This document shows positions 1 through 7,733 of a stretch of 15,987 nt of DNA, in pieces; position 1 is the stretch's first letter; the number at the start of each line of letters is the position of its first letter. This DNA comes from JAUVXJ01 sp034430275 (GTDB lineage Bacteria; Chloroflexota; Anaerolineae; UBA7937; B3-Chlor). The notes below the pieces were generated by a model. The model was not told the DNA's origin, did not search any database, and saw only the letters and a list, made by a program, of their open reading frames with translations. The stretch covers positions 1 to 15,987 of the forward strand of contig DAOUEW010000190.1 in the NCBI GenBank assembly GCA_034430275.1. Reading direction: 5' to 3'. The translations under genes and the position numbers were made by a program.

Positions 1-613
1 GCTGCACGATCCGGTCGTGAGCGACCACTTCGTTATAGTCGTTCAGATGGGCCAGGTCGGAGCTGGCTACCAGGAGCGCCTCCTTGCCCTCCAGCACCCC
101 GGCCAGGGCCTGACTCAACTGGCGGCAGGAGGCGAAGGACTGCTCGCCCATCATCACGGGCAGCAGCGTGAACTCACCGAGCGTGTGCTGGAGGAAGGGT
201 AGCTGTATCTCCAGGGAATGCTCCCTGTCCTGCTTCACGAAGGTCAAATCGACCTGCTGGCCCAGCTCGCTGACCAGGTCGGCATCCACCTCCACCAGCC
301 CGAAGGGGGTCTCGTAGTAGCGAGCGTCGGCGACCAGGTAGCGGCCTCCATACGGCTGGTGCACAGGGCTGACGATGACCACGTGGGGATACGGCCTCCG
401 CTCCAGTTGTTTGTAGGCGTGGCCAGCTACCCCGCCGGAGTAAGCGTAGCCTGCATGGGGCGATACCAGGCCCTTCAGTTCGCCTCTCACCGGCGTCGTC
501 TCGGCGGCTGCCAGGAACCCGTCTATAGTGTCGGCCAGCGCAGAGGCGGAGCCGGGATACCAGGTCCCGGCGATGGCGGATCTCCTGATGGTGTTGGGAG
601 CGACATTGTTCAT
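1..613 (-). CDS. MEMO family protein (AmmeMemoRadiSam system protein B), 3' end outside window
   Basis: The first 204 codons are visible; the usual length is about 260-280, so roughly the last quarter lies beyond the left edge. The ATG at 613-611 follows a good Shine-Dalgarno (GGGAGG, about 5 nt upstream). Family signatures appear in order: AGTWYPG near residues 15-21, SPHAGY with His53, SPVH with His85, EHSLEIQLPF at 131-140 and SSDLAH at 184-189. The two histidines match the metal-binding positions of the MEMO/extradiol-dioxygenase fold; the third ligand expected in the C-terminus cannot be checked. In bacteria this family is usually encoded near an AMMECR1 protein and a radical SAM protein; neither is in view. 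It follows remA in the same direction after a 140-nt gap, which holds a perfect 12-bp palindrome (679-690) but no terminator I can recognise. Biochemical function is unsettled for the family. Confidence 0.88.
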   Translation of the reverse strand, partial: MNNVAPNTIRRSAIAGTWYPGSASALADTIDGFLAAAETTPVRGELKGLVSPHAGYAYSGGVAGHAYKQLERRPYPHVVIVSPVHQPYGGRYLVADARYYETPFGLVEVDADLVSELGQQVDLTFVKQDREHSLEIQLPFLQHTLGEFTLLPVMMGEQSFASCRQLSQALAGVLEGKEALLVASSDLAHLNDYNEVVAHDRIVQ

Positions 614-753
614 CTTTCCCTCCCGGCGCCTGCACGATGAGCGTTTTCTACCTGGATTGCTGGTCTCCTGAATGCCGGAGGCTTAAGCCTTGGTACCCTC
701 TCCAGCGTGATCGTCAGTCGTGCCGAAGAGGCCGGCCCTTCGCGGGAAGCGCA

Positions 754-1017
754 TCACTCCGGCTCTACCTGCGGACCCCTGAAGGGCTGCTGCAACCTGC
801 CCAGCAGGGTCTCCGGCTGGATGGCTGCGGTGATGATATGCCCTGTGTCCAGGATGATCACGGTCCTGGTCTTGCGCCCATAGGTCATGTCTATGGACAT
901 TCCGTCTTTCTTTGCTCGGCGCACCATACGCCTGACAGGTTGTGAGTTGGGGTCCAGAATGGCCAGGATACGATTGGCAGCGACGATGCCTCCGAAACCG
1001 ACGTGCACCGGGTCCAT
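754..1017 (-). CDS. remA: RemA-like DUF370 regulator
   Basis: The protein has 87 residues, the usual size for DUF370. Family hallmarks read in order: an N-terminal VGFGG-IVAANRILAI strand-helix, PNSQPVRR, a DMTYGRKTRTVIIL core and HIITAAIQPETLLGRL near residues 60-75. In Bacillus subtilis RemA is a DNA-binding protein that activates biofilm matrix and osmoprotection genes, forming oligomeric rings whose conserved arginines contact DNA; that role is not established in the presumed Chloroflexota host. The ATG at 1017-1015 has a GGAGGAG Shine-Dalgarno about 9 nt upstream. It is divergent from the fmdB-like gene and may be transcribed together with the MEMO gene downstream. The usual Firmicutes neighbour gmk is not present here. 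Confidence 0.87.
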   Translation of the reverse strand: MDPVHVGFGGIVAANRILAILDPNSQPVRRMVRRAKKDGMSIDMTYGRKTRTVIILDTGHIITAAIQPETLLGRLQQPFRGPQVEPE

Positions 1018-1124
1018 GACAGCTACACTCCTCCTTGCTGGACGATTGGCCTTCTGCCATGCCCACGAGGGCTCCTGGGACGCAGAGGCAGCTCCTTGGG
1101 GCGGTGAGGCGAGGCCTCCAGAGT

Positions 1125-1153
1125 TTGAATGCCAGCAGTAGCTATGATATGAT
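1125..1153 (+). promoter_or_regulatory. Sigma70-type promoter for the FmdB-like gene
   Basis: A -35 box TTGAAT (1125-1130) and a -10 box TATGAT (1148-1153) are separated by exactly 17 bp. This predicts transcription starting near 1160 and a very short leader before the ATG at 1173. An overlapping TATGAT at 1143-1148 has poorer spacing. The call rests on consensus match only. Confidence 0.45.
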
Positions 1154-1172
1154 AGTAAATACGGAGTCGATC

Positions 1173-1553
1173 ATGCCTCTATACGAGTATCGCTGCAACG
1201 CCTGCAAGCGGCGCGTGACGCTGCTACGCAGCTTCTCTGATACCAGCGCGCCTTGCTGCCCCGAGTGCCAGAGCAAGGATCTCTTCAGGCTCGTCTCTCG
1301 GGTCTCTGTCCTGAAGTCCGAGGAGAGCCGGCTGGAAAGTCTCGCAGACCCTGGCAGTCTGGCGGGCCTGGACGAAAACGATCCCCGCAGCGTCGCCCGT
1401 TGGATGAGAAAGATGAGCGAAGAGACGGGCGAGGACATGGGCCCCGAGTTCAACGAGATGGTGGGGCGACTCGAAGCCGGCGAAAGCCCCGACGCGGTCG
1501 AAGAGTCCATGGGCGAGCTGGGCGACGAGGGACTCGGAGACTACGATATCTAG
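1173..1553 (+). CDS. FmdB family zinc ribbon protein
   Basis: The protein has 126 residues. It opens with the FmdB signature MPLYEYRC and has two zinc knuckles, Cys8-x2-Cys11 and Cys29-x2-Cys32. The C-terminal two thirds is acidic (many Glu, Asp and Gly) with a conserved-looking RWMRKMSEETGEDMG helix. I chose the ATG at 1173, although the frame is open upstream, because homology begins exactly at MPLYEY, a GGAG element lies 8 nt upstream, and a promoter ends at 1153. FmdB proteins are putative regulators, first noted near formamidase/amidase genes; the long acidic tail is common in Chloroflexota members. The gene is monocistronic, divergent from remA and convergent with darA. Confidence 0.88.
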   Translation: MPLYEYRCNACKRRVTLLRSFSDTSAPCCPECQSKDLFRLVSRVSVLKSEESRLESLADPGSLAGLDENDPRSVARWMRKMSEETGEDMGPEFNEMVGRLEAGESPDAVEESMGELGDEGLGDYDI

Positions 1554-1579
1554 GTCAACAGGAAGTCGCCCCCCTGTAA

Positions 1580-1592
1580 AGGTGCAGCACCT
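1580..1592. repeat. 13-nt perfect inverted repeat at convergent gene ends
   Basis: AGGTGC-A-GCACCT is a 6-bp inverted repeat around one base. It reaches into the darA stop codon and lies 26 nt past the fmdB-like stop. As RNA it could fold as a 4-bp stem with a 5-nt loop. There is no U-tract on either strand, so a terminator role is only a possibility. Confidence 0.25.
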
Positions 1593-1920
1593 AGAACCTC
1601 TCGTATCTCTCCACGTCCACCACGAAGACAGTCGCACCCCCGACCTCTAGTTCTACTGGCTCCGGGATGTAGAACTCGGAGGGTTCGGTCACCGGCACGA
1701 TAGGGCTGAGGTACCGCGTCCTCTTGTGGCAGTTCTCCCTCACGAGTTGCAGTACCTCTTCCAGTGCGTCGTTCTCCGTGCCGATGAAGACTGTAGCATT
1801 CCCTTCTCTGAGGAAGCCGCCAGTCGTGCTGACCAGGGTCGCCTTGTGGCCGGCTTCGGTCAGCGCCTTCAAGAGAGTGTCGGCGTCGTCGCGGTGCACG
1901 ATGCTCATGACCAGTTTCAT
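1591..1920 (-). CDS. darA: Cyclic-di-AMP receptor, DUF970 / PII-like (DarA)
   Basis: The protein has 109 residues, the normal size of DarA/PstA (PF06153). The family landmarks are present: an N-terminal KLVMSIVHRDDAD strand, the TTGGFLREGNATVFIG nucleotide-binding segment near residues 32-47, a Cys-His-Lys-Arg stretch, then PVELEVGGATVFVVDVERYERF at the C-terminus. DarA is a trimeric PII-like protein that binds c-di-AMP; its downstream target is unknown. I took the ATG at 1920 because it begins the conserved strand and sits one base after the upstream gene's stop codon, which implies translational coupling. It is the last gene of the seven-gene run, with tmk two genes upstream; tmk-darA adjacency is also found in Firmicutes. 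Confidence 0.9.
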   Translation of the reverse strand: MKLVMSIVHRDDADTLLKALTEAGHKATLVSTTGGFLREGNATVFIGTENDALEEVLQLVRENCHKRTRYLSPIVPVTEPSEFYIPEPVELEVGGATVFVVDVERYERF

Positions 1921-1921
1921 G

Positions 1922-2998
1922 TCAGCAGCCCTCCTGGTCCGCGTCCGGCCGCCCGGGTGGCGACGCACGAGTCTCCGATTGATCCATACTGATGATCCCG
2001 CTCTTGGCCAGATGTTCGATCAGCTCTGCGCCCGTCTTGAAGATCGCGGTACAGTAGAATTGCAGAAACGGGCTAATCTCGTAGGGGAAGACCATGTACA
2101 CCTCTTTGTTGTGGCTGAAGCCGTGGATCAGCTCCGATAGTACACCCGGCGAGGGCTCTCTTACTGGATAGAACACCACCACTATGTCGCTTTGATCGAT
2201 GAACTGATAGTCGCGCGCGACGGTTTGATCGTCCAGAATCCTCATCAGCTCGGGTGTGATCTCATCATCCTCGTCGCCACGGAGCCTCCTGGCACGTTCC
2301 AGCTCGGTCATGGCCAGGGGGTTGAACACGGTGAGGTATTTGCGCAGCTCGGCGAGGAAATCCCGAACGTTCTCCAGTTGCTCGGGCTGTCCCTCCTCGA
2401 TGGCGGTGATGGGGTAACTCAGATAGGCTCTCTTGCGCTCTGGCCGGAACATAAGATCGAACAGGATCTCCGGAGGCTCTTGCCTGGCAATGACGTAGTG
2501 GGGTTTACGGAAGTTCTGGGCTAGTATCTTGGTGATGATCGCCTCCTCGTCTCGCCAGACGAGTATCTCCCAGAGCCGGAGCCGGCCTCTCCATTGCTCG
2601 GTGGCCTCCAAGCGGTCCCTGATGTGATCGTAGTCGTCGATGATGGTGACGTAGAAGTCAGGATCCAGTTGTGACAGATAGTAGGTGTCGAAGGCGGGGG
2701 ACAGGTACTTCTTCCAGCGGAAGCAGGTGTGAGTGGCGATGATGGTGTTGTCGTGGCTGGCGGCCTTGCGCACGATCTCTTCGAATACGGTGCCGCGCAG
2801 CCACTCGAGGGAAGACGCGGGGAGGTCCAGTATCTTCTCTCGGCTGACCCGGCTGCCGATGTGCTGTGCCTTCTCGAGCATCATGTCGCCCACGTTGCAG
2901 ACCTCCAGAGCCACCCCGTTCTTGCGGGCAAGTTCCTGAACGCCCTGAAGGTATCCCATACGGTCGGAACCTGAGGAACCCGTGCACACTACTCTCAT
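1922..2998 (-). CDS. Fusion of archaeal-AdkA-like P-loop domain and nucleoside 2-deoxyribosyltransferase-like domain
   Basis: The protein has 358 residues in two parts. Residues 1-185 resemble archaeal-type adenylate kinase: a glycine-rich loop at residues 7-14 (G-S-S-G-S-D-R-M, with no Walker lysine), VGDMM-LEKAQ at 36-45, a THTCFRW element at 89-95, then LDPDFYVTIIDD at 111-122. Residues 188-335 resemble a nucleoside 2-deoxyribosyltransferase: AYLSYPIT (191-198), a TVARDYQFIDQSDIVVVF stretch (259-276) and SPGVLSEL (283-290), where Glu289 sits where the family's nucleophile is expected. Cleaving or sensing a (deoxy)nucleotide is therefore plausible, but no substrate can be assigned. The ATG overlaps the tmk stop by 4 nt, and the stop is 1 nt before darA, so all three are probably co-translated. 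The last 20 residues look disordered. It could instead be a non-catalytic nucleotide sensor. Confidence 0.78.
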   Translation of the reverse strand: MRVVCTGSSGSDRMGYLQGVQELARKNGVALEVCNVGDMMLEKAQHIGSRVSREKILDLPASSLEWLRGTVFEEIVRKAASHDNTIIATHTCFRWKKYLSPAFDTYYLSQLDPDFYVTIIDDYDHIRDRLEATEQWRGRLRLWEILVWRDEEAIITKILAQNFRKPHYVIARQEPPEILFDLMFRPERKRAYLSYPITAIEEGQPEQLENVRDFLAELRKYLTVFNPLAMTELERARRLRGDEDDEITPELMRILDDQTVARDYQFIDQSDIVVVFYPVREPSPGVLSELIHGFSHNKEVYMVFPYEISPFLQFYCTAIFKTGAELIEHLAKSGIISMDQSETRASPPGRPDADQEGC

Positions 2999-3663
2999 GA
3001 ACTGTCCTCCAGCACAGACAAGACCTTGTGCCGGACGTCGTCCTGAACCTGCTCAACGGGGCGGCGCGCGTTGATCCTATGCCACCTGTCCGGCTCGTCT
3101 TGCATCAACTGTTCGTATCCCTTCTGTACCCGTCGATGGTACTCTACTTCCTTCATATCCAGTCGATCCCACTTGTTGAAGAGGGCCAGTTGAGTTCCGG
3201 GACCGGGCAGCTCGCTGTCACTGGTCAGGCCGAGTCGGCGCTTCAATCCCTCTTCCACCGGAAGATCCAGGTAGAGCGTCAAGTCCGGTGTCAGGCCTCT
3301 GGTGGCGAAAGCGGTTATCACGCGCAGCGTCTCCAGATCCAGGCCCAGCCCGTGACCTTGGTAGGCCATGGTCGAGTCAGCATATCGGTCACAGATCACG
3401 ATGTCGCCCTGGTCAAGGTGTGGGCGGATGAACTCTTCGCTAAGCTGCGCTCGCGACGCCGAGAACAACAGGATCTCGGTCCGCGGCAGGATGTCTGTGT
3501 GGTTAGGATCGAGAAGGATCTCACGCACCTTGTCGCTGATGCGCGTGCCGCCCGGCTCACGGGTAAGCACGGCCGGATAGTCCTCGTCTCGCAGATACTC
3601 ATAGAGCAGACGGGCGTGGGTGGTCTTCCCACTGCCCTCGGGACCCTCGAACGTTATGAACAA
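2995..3663 (-). CDS. tmk: Thymidylate kinase (dTMP kinase)
   Basis: The protein has 222 residues and phosphorylates dTMP to dTDP in dTTP synthesis. Motifs: P-loop GPEGSGKTT (7-15), TREPGGT (34-40), DRYADSTMAYQG (92-103) and a lid region near 140-160 with a somewhat longer insert (LPGPGTQLALFNKWDRL). It starts with TTG at 3663-3661; no other in-frame start suits the conserved FITFEGPEG opening, and a GGAGAG element lies about 10 nt upstream. The stop overlaps the following fusion gene (ATGA-type overlap), while the R3H ATPase ends 17 nt upstream. The assignment is secure. Confidence 0.96.
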   Translation of the reverse strand: MFITFEGPEGSGKTTHARLLYEYLRDEDYPAVLTREPGGTRISDKVREILLDPNHTDILPRTEILLFSASRAQLSEEFIRPHLDQGDIVICDRYADSTMAYQGHGLGLDLETLRVITAFATRGLTPDLTLYLDLPVEEGLKRRLGLTSDSELPGPGTQLALFNKWDRLDMKEVEYHRRVQKGYEQLMQDEPDRWHRINARRPVEQVQDDVRHKVLSVLEDSS

Positions 3664-3680
3664 CGCAGTGAACTCTCCAA

Positions 3681-5195
<1,515 letters not shown>

Positions 5196-5260
5196 GTAGT
5201 CAGTGTACCTCACAAGCTGGCAGTTGCCGTGTCAGAAGCATCGTGGGCGATGAAGAGCTT

Positions 5261-6271
5261 CTAGGTCGCATCCTGGCAATGGTTGCTGGTCGATATGGGC
5301 GTCGCTGTCTCCACGCCTTTTTCCAGGGCTGGGCTCAGTTTCTCCGCCGGGATTCTGGCGGGAGCTGTGGTTTGCCGGGTCATGAGTAGCTCTGAGGTCA
5401 GAGGCGCGAAGCCCAGGTTTTCCATAGTTGGCCGTAGCCCGCCTTCGTATTCTCGCACGCCACAGTAGAGAGGTCGCTCCGGGGTTGGCGCGAGCATGGA
5501 CAAAAGCTCGGACAGCACCAGTTCTGCGTCTTCAGAGGCCCTGGGTTCGAGCAGAACTCTGAGCCAGTGACCGTCTTGACCGGTGAAGATGCGAAGGTGT
5601 GCGCGGATCTCACCAGAGTCCTCCCAGACGTATTCGCTCATTTCTCGGCTCATCCACCAGGGCAAGAGAGCCGTGAGGTCCCTCTCCACCTCAGTTCCTC
5701 CCTCCATCTGCTGTACCAGCCGGGGAGTCAGCGAGCTTCGCAGGCGTTTCAGGGCGCTGGCATCGTGCTCCTCTGCCGGACGGAGGTGCTTGCTGCCCGG
5801 GGTTGGCAAGTGTCGAGAAGGTTGATCCAGTCGCAGCACATACCTGCGGGCATAGGCGCTGAAACCTGCGTGTCGGAAGACCTCAACGGACTGGCCATCG
5901 TCGGGAACCTTGGCGAAGATGCGCTGGAGGCCCGACTCGCCCTTGACGACGCTTAAGTGCTGCAACAGGTCGTCCCAAAGCTGGGCCGTGGCCGTCGAGC
6001 CGTCGAGGAAAGGCGACACGAATTCCACATCGCATGAGAGGCTGCCGGCTCGATCCCAGGCCTGGAGGAATCCGGCTGCGCGCTGGTCGACGGAATGGTC
6101 ATCCTCGACGAAGGTAGTGCTCCGGCCCTGCGTGAACGAGAGACACTCCAGCAGGGCCAGCGACAGCGGTGCAGGAGACCAGAGCAGGGCTGTCTCCAGA
6201 TCGAGACAGGCGACCTTTTCCTGGAGTCTTCGGACCAATAGGATGTCGGATAGATTGAACCGTCTGATCAC
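5261..6271 (-). CDS. GNAT-like acyltransferase-fold protein
   Basis: The protein has about 336 residues from a GTG at 6271-6269. It opens with IRRFNLSDILLVRRLQ, the usual first strand and helix of a GNAT domain, and later has VFRHAGFSAYARRYVLRL (near 140) and a second GNAT-like end, PTMENLGFAPLTSELLM, suggesting two tandem, diverged halves. I see no clear acetyl-CoA pyrophosphate loop (R/Q-x-x-G-x-G/A), so activity is uncertain. A TTG at 6313 would add 14 residues; the GTG is preferred because homology begins there and a GAGAG element precedes it. It lies between the MerR-type gene and the R3H ATPase in the same orientation. It may be one of the lineage-restricted proteins that accompany the R3H ATPase. 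The C-terminal 35 residues look disordered. Confidence 0.65.
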   Translation of the reverse strand: MIRRFNLSDILLVRRLQEKVACLDLETALLWSPAPLSLALLECLSFTQGRSTTFVEDDHSVDQRAAGFLQAWDRAGSLSCDVEFVSPFLDGSTATAQLWDDLLQHLSVVKGESGLQRIFAKVPDDGQSVEVFRHAGFSAYARRYVLRLDQPSRHLPTPGSKHLRPAEEHDASALKRLRSSLTPRLVQQMEGGTEVERDLTALLPWWMSREMSEYVWEDSGEIRAHLRIFTGQDGHWLRVLLEPRASEDAELVLSELLSMLAPTPERPLYCGVREYEGGLRPTMENLGFAPLTSELLMTRQTTAPARIPAEKLSPALEKGVETATPISTSNHCQDAT

Positions 6272-6374
6272 AGCCGCTCTCAGGAAGCCGGGTTGGCCCT
6301 CGTCCCAAGACAAGCGTCATAGCACTGCGTGAACTCGATCGCTACTGCGGTGAGGGAAACCTGAATGGAAGCAC

Positions 6375-6998
6375 CTATCTCGCGGGTGAACCGAGGCATC
6401 CTTTCCTGCTCTGCAGTTCTCTCTGCTGTGCCTGGCTCAGAGGGGACTCTTCCTTCTCGCCTTGCTTGAGTTGGTTGACCGACTGCTCGAGCTTCAGCAC
6501 CCGCTCCCTCAGTTTGGAGTTCTCTTCCTTGAGATTGAAGTTGTCTTGAATCAAGACTCCCAGGAGGTTACGGTTCACCTGGAGGCTGTTCTGCAAAGCC
6601 TGCTGGTTGTCGTTGATGTTGCGCAGCGCGTCGGCGACGACGACCAGGCTGGATCCCAAAGCGGGGGCCTCCATGTCTTTCTCAGGGGCCACCATGGGGT
6701 AGGTCTTTTCACGCGACGGGTACTCGTCGGAGAAAGCGGCGCCCTCTCTCTTGAGGCGCTCGATCACCTGGTCGTAGGTCAGTCCCTGGTCGAGCAACAC
6801 TTTCACTCGCGTCAGGAGCTGCACGTCCTCATCGGTATAACGCCGGTGACTCGCCGTTCCGGAACTCGCACTGTCCGGCTTCGCCGCCGTCTGGGACAGG
6901 TAGGGATGGAACTCCTTTGCCCAGCGACGGAGGGTTGAGGTGGAGATGTCCAGTTCCCTCGCGACGTCGCCGGGTTGTCTCAGTTCGCCGTCTGTCAT
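6375..6998 (-). CDS. MerR-type HTH protein with long coiled coil
   Basis: The protein has 207 residues. A MerR-type winged helix-turn-helix occupies residues 8-84: PGDVARELDISTSTLRRWA, then HRRYTDEDVQLLTRVKVLLDQG and DQVIERLKREG. A low-complexity stretch follows, then a predicted coiled coil at about 120-180 with repeated NLKEENSKLRERVLKLEQ heptads. Classical MerR effector residues (cysteines, Gyr-I domain) are absent; the only Cys is near the C-terminus (Cys201). This layout recalls DNA-binding MerR proteins with coiled coils such as RacA/SoxR-like scaffolds, so a structural or nucleoid role is as possible as transcription control. The ATG at 6998 has an excellent GGAGGAAGGG Shine-Dalgarno. 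It is downstream of the DUF1232 gene by 58 nt. Confidence 0.8.
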   Translation of the reverse strand: MTDGELRQPGDVARELDISTSTLRRWAKEFHPYLSQTAAKPDSASSGTASHRRYTDEDVQLLTRVKVLLDQGLTYDQVIERLKREGAAFSDEYPSREKTYPMVAPEKDMEAPALGSSLVVVADALRNINDNQQALQNSLQVNRNLLGVLIQDNFNLKEENSKLRERVLKLEQSVNQLKQGEKEESPLSQAQQRELQSRKGCLGSPAR

Positions 6999-7056
6999 TT
7001 CAGCTACACCCTTCCTCCAGTTTCAAGAAGCTATGCCTCCGCACCCCACACCACGT

Positions 7057-7470
7057 CTAACTCTGGTCAGTCTCCCCAGCAGGCAGTTCTCGTTCGGGCT
7101 GGCTCAATTGGACCTGGGCATCGCCGGCCTCAGGGCGATCCTGTTCCACCACGCGGTAGGTACCCTCGACGACGGCTGACAACTGTTCCAGGTGCTGTCG
7201 CACGACGTCGGTCGGGCAGAGCTCGACGAACAGCTTGAGGCCGATCAACAAGACGGCCACATCATCCAGTTGGCCGAGCCCCAGCATGGGGTCCATGAGC
7301 AGGTCTATGGGCCAGACGATGTAGGCTATCGTGGCCGGAATGATCAGCTTGGGCCAGATGGGTACCCGTCGATCGCCCAGTAGCCGCAGAATCAGCCTGC
7401 CCTGCTTGAGCATATCGGCCAGCCAGCTAGCCGTACGCGCAGGGTCGCGTAAGCTCCTTTTATCTGACAC
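7057..7470 (-). CDS. DUF1232 (YkvA-type) membrane-associated protein
   Basis: The protein has 137 residues. The DUF1232 core spans about residues 38-85: W-P-K-L-I-I-P followed by AYIVWPIDLLMDP and GLGQLDDVAVLLIGLKLF, with the family's conserved P-I-D and D-D acids. These segments form one or two hydrophobic helices. The start is GTG at 7470-7468 with AAGGAA 6 nt upstream and a very strong promoter 30 nt upstream. It is the first gene of the seven-gene minus-strand run. The C-terminal 30 residues are polar and probably disordered. Function is unknown for the family. Confidence 0.85.
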   Translation of the reverse strand: MSDKRSLRDPARTASWLADMLKQGRLILRLLGDRRVPIWPKLIIPATIAYIVWPIDLLMDPMLGLGQLDDVAVLLIGLKLFVELCPTDVVRQHLEQLSAVVEGTYRVVEQDRPEAGDAQVQLSQPERELPAGETDQS

Positions 7471-7499
7471 AACCGTTCCTTTTCTTGGTACTGTAACAC

Positions 7500-7528
7500 A
7501 TTATACACTGGCCTCATGCTCTTGGCAA
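7500..7528 (-). promoter_or_regulatory. Strong sigma70-type promoter for the DUF1232-to-darA run
   Basis: On the minus strand TTGCCA (7528-7523) and a perfect TATAAT (7505-7500) are 17 bp apart. Initiation is predicted near 7493, giving a leader of about 20 nt before the GTG of the DUF1232 gene. It is the best promoter match in the window and lies back to back with the peroxiredoxin promoter, the two -35 boxes being 18 bp apart. Confidence 0.7.
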
Positions 7529-7546
7529 GTGGAAACCGTGGCGGGC

Positions 7547-7575
7547 TTGTCGACGCTCCCCCGACGTTGTACAAT
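7547..7575 (+). promoter_or_regulatory. Sigma70-type promoter for the peroxiredoxin gene
   Basis: TTGTCG (7547-7552) and TACAAT (7570-7575) are separated by 17 bp. The predicted start near 7582 leaves a leader of about 150 nt before the ATG at 7734, unusually long for this compact region. The call rests on consensus match only. Confidence 0.5.
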
Positions 7576-7623
7576 GGATTCGACCGCGATGGTGGGTGCG
7601 TAACGTGCAGGACCGTCTGGTGG

Positions 7624-7640
7624 ACATCCGCTGCGGATGT
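7624..7640. repeat. 17-nt perfect inverted repeat in the peroxiredoxin leader
   Basis: ACATCCGC-T-GCGGATGT is an 8-bp inverted repeat around one base, about 42-58 nt after the predicted transcription start. It could be an operator for a dimeric regulator or, in RNA, a 6-bp stem with a 5-nt loop. It is not A/T-rich like a Fur/PerR box. There is no T-tract after it, so it is not an intrinsic terminator. Confidence 0.4.
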
Positions 7641-7733
7641 GACGCTACCTGGTGTATTCCTCGACGCGACCAGCTTCAGGGGGGTGAAATCCGTAGCGTT
7701 TTCTCGGACAACGTCGGCAGGGGAGGTATGGTG

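Noticed and set aside
174..635. 153-residue minus-strand reading frame
   Set aside because: It is out of phase with the MEMO gene, which covers the same DNA with clear family motifs; this frame is Arg/Pro-rich shadow.
679..690. 12-bp perfect palindrome AGGCTTAAGCCT between remA and the MEMO gene
   Set aside because: There is no loop for an RNA hairpin, no U-tract and no second copy; it is too isolated to call an operator or terminator.
7596..7733. Open frame in phase upstream of the peroxiredoxin ATG, with a Cys-x-Cys cluster
   Set aside because: The family N-terminus begins after 7734, a well-spaced GGGAGG precedes that ATG, and the upstream codons show no recognisable peroxiredoxin or signal sequence.
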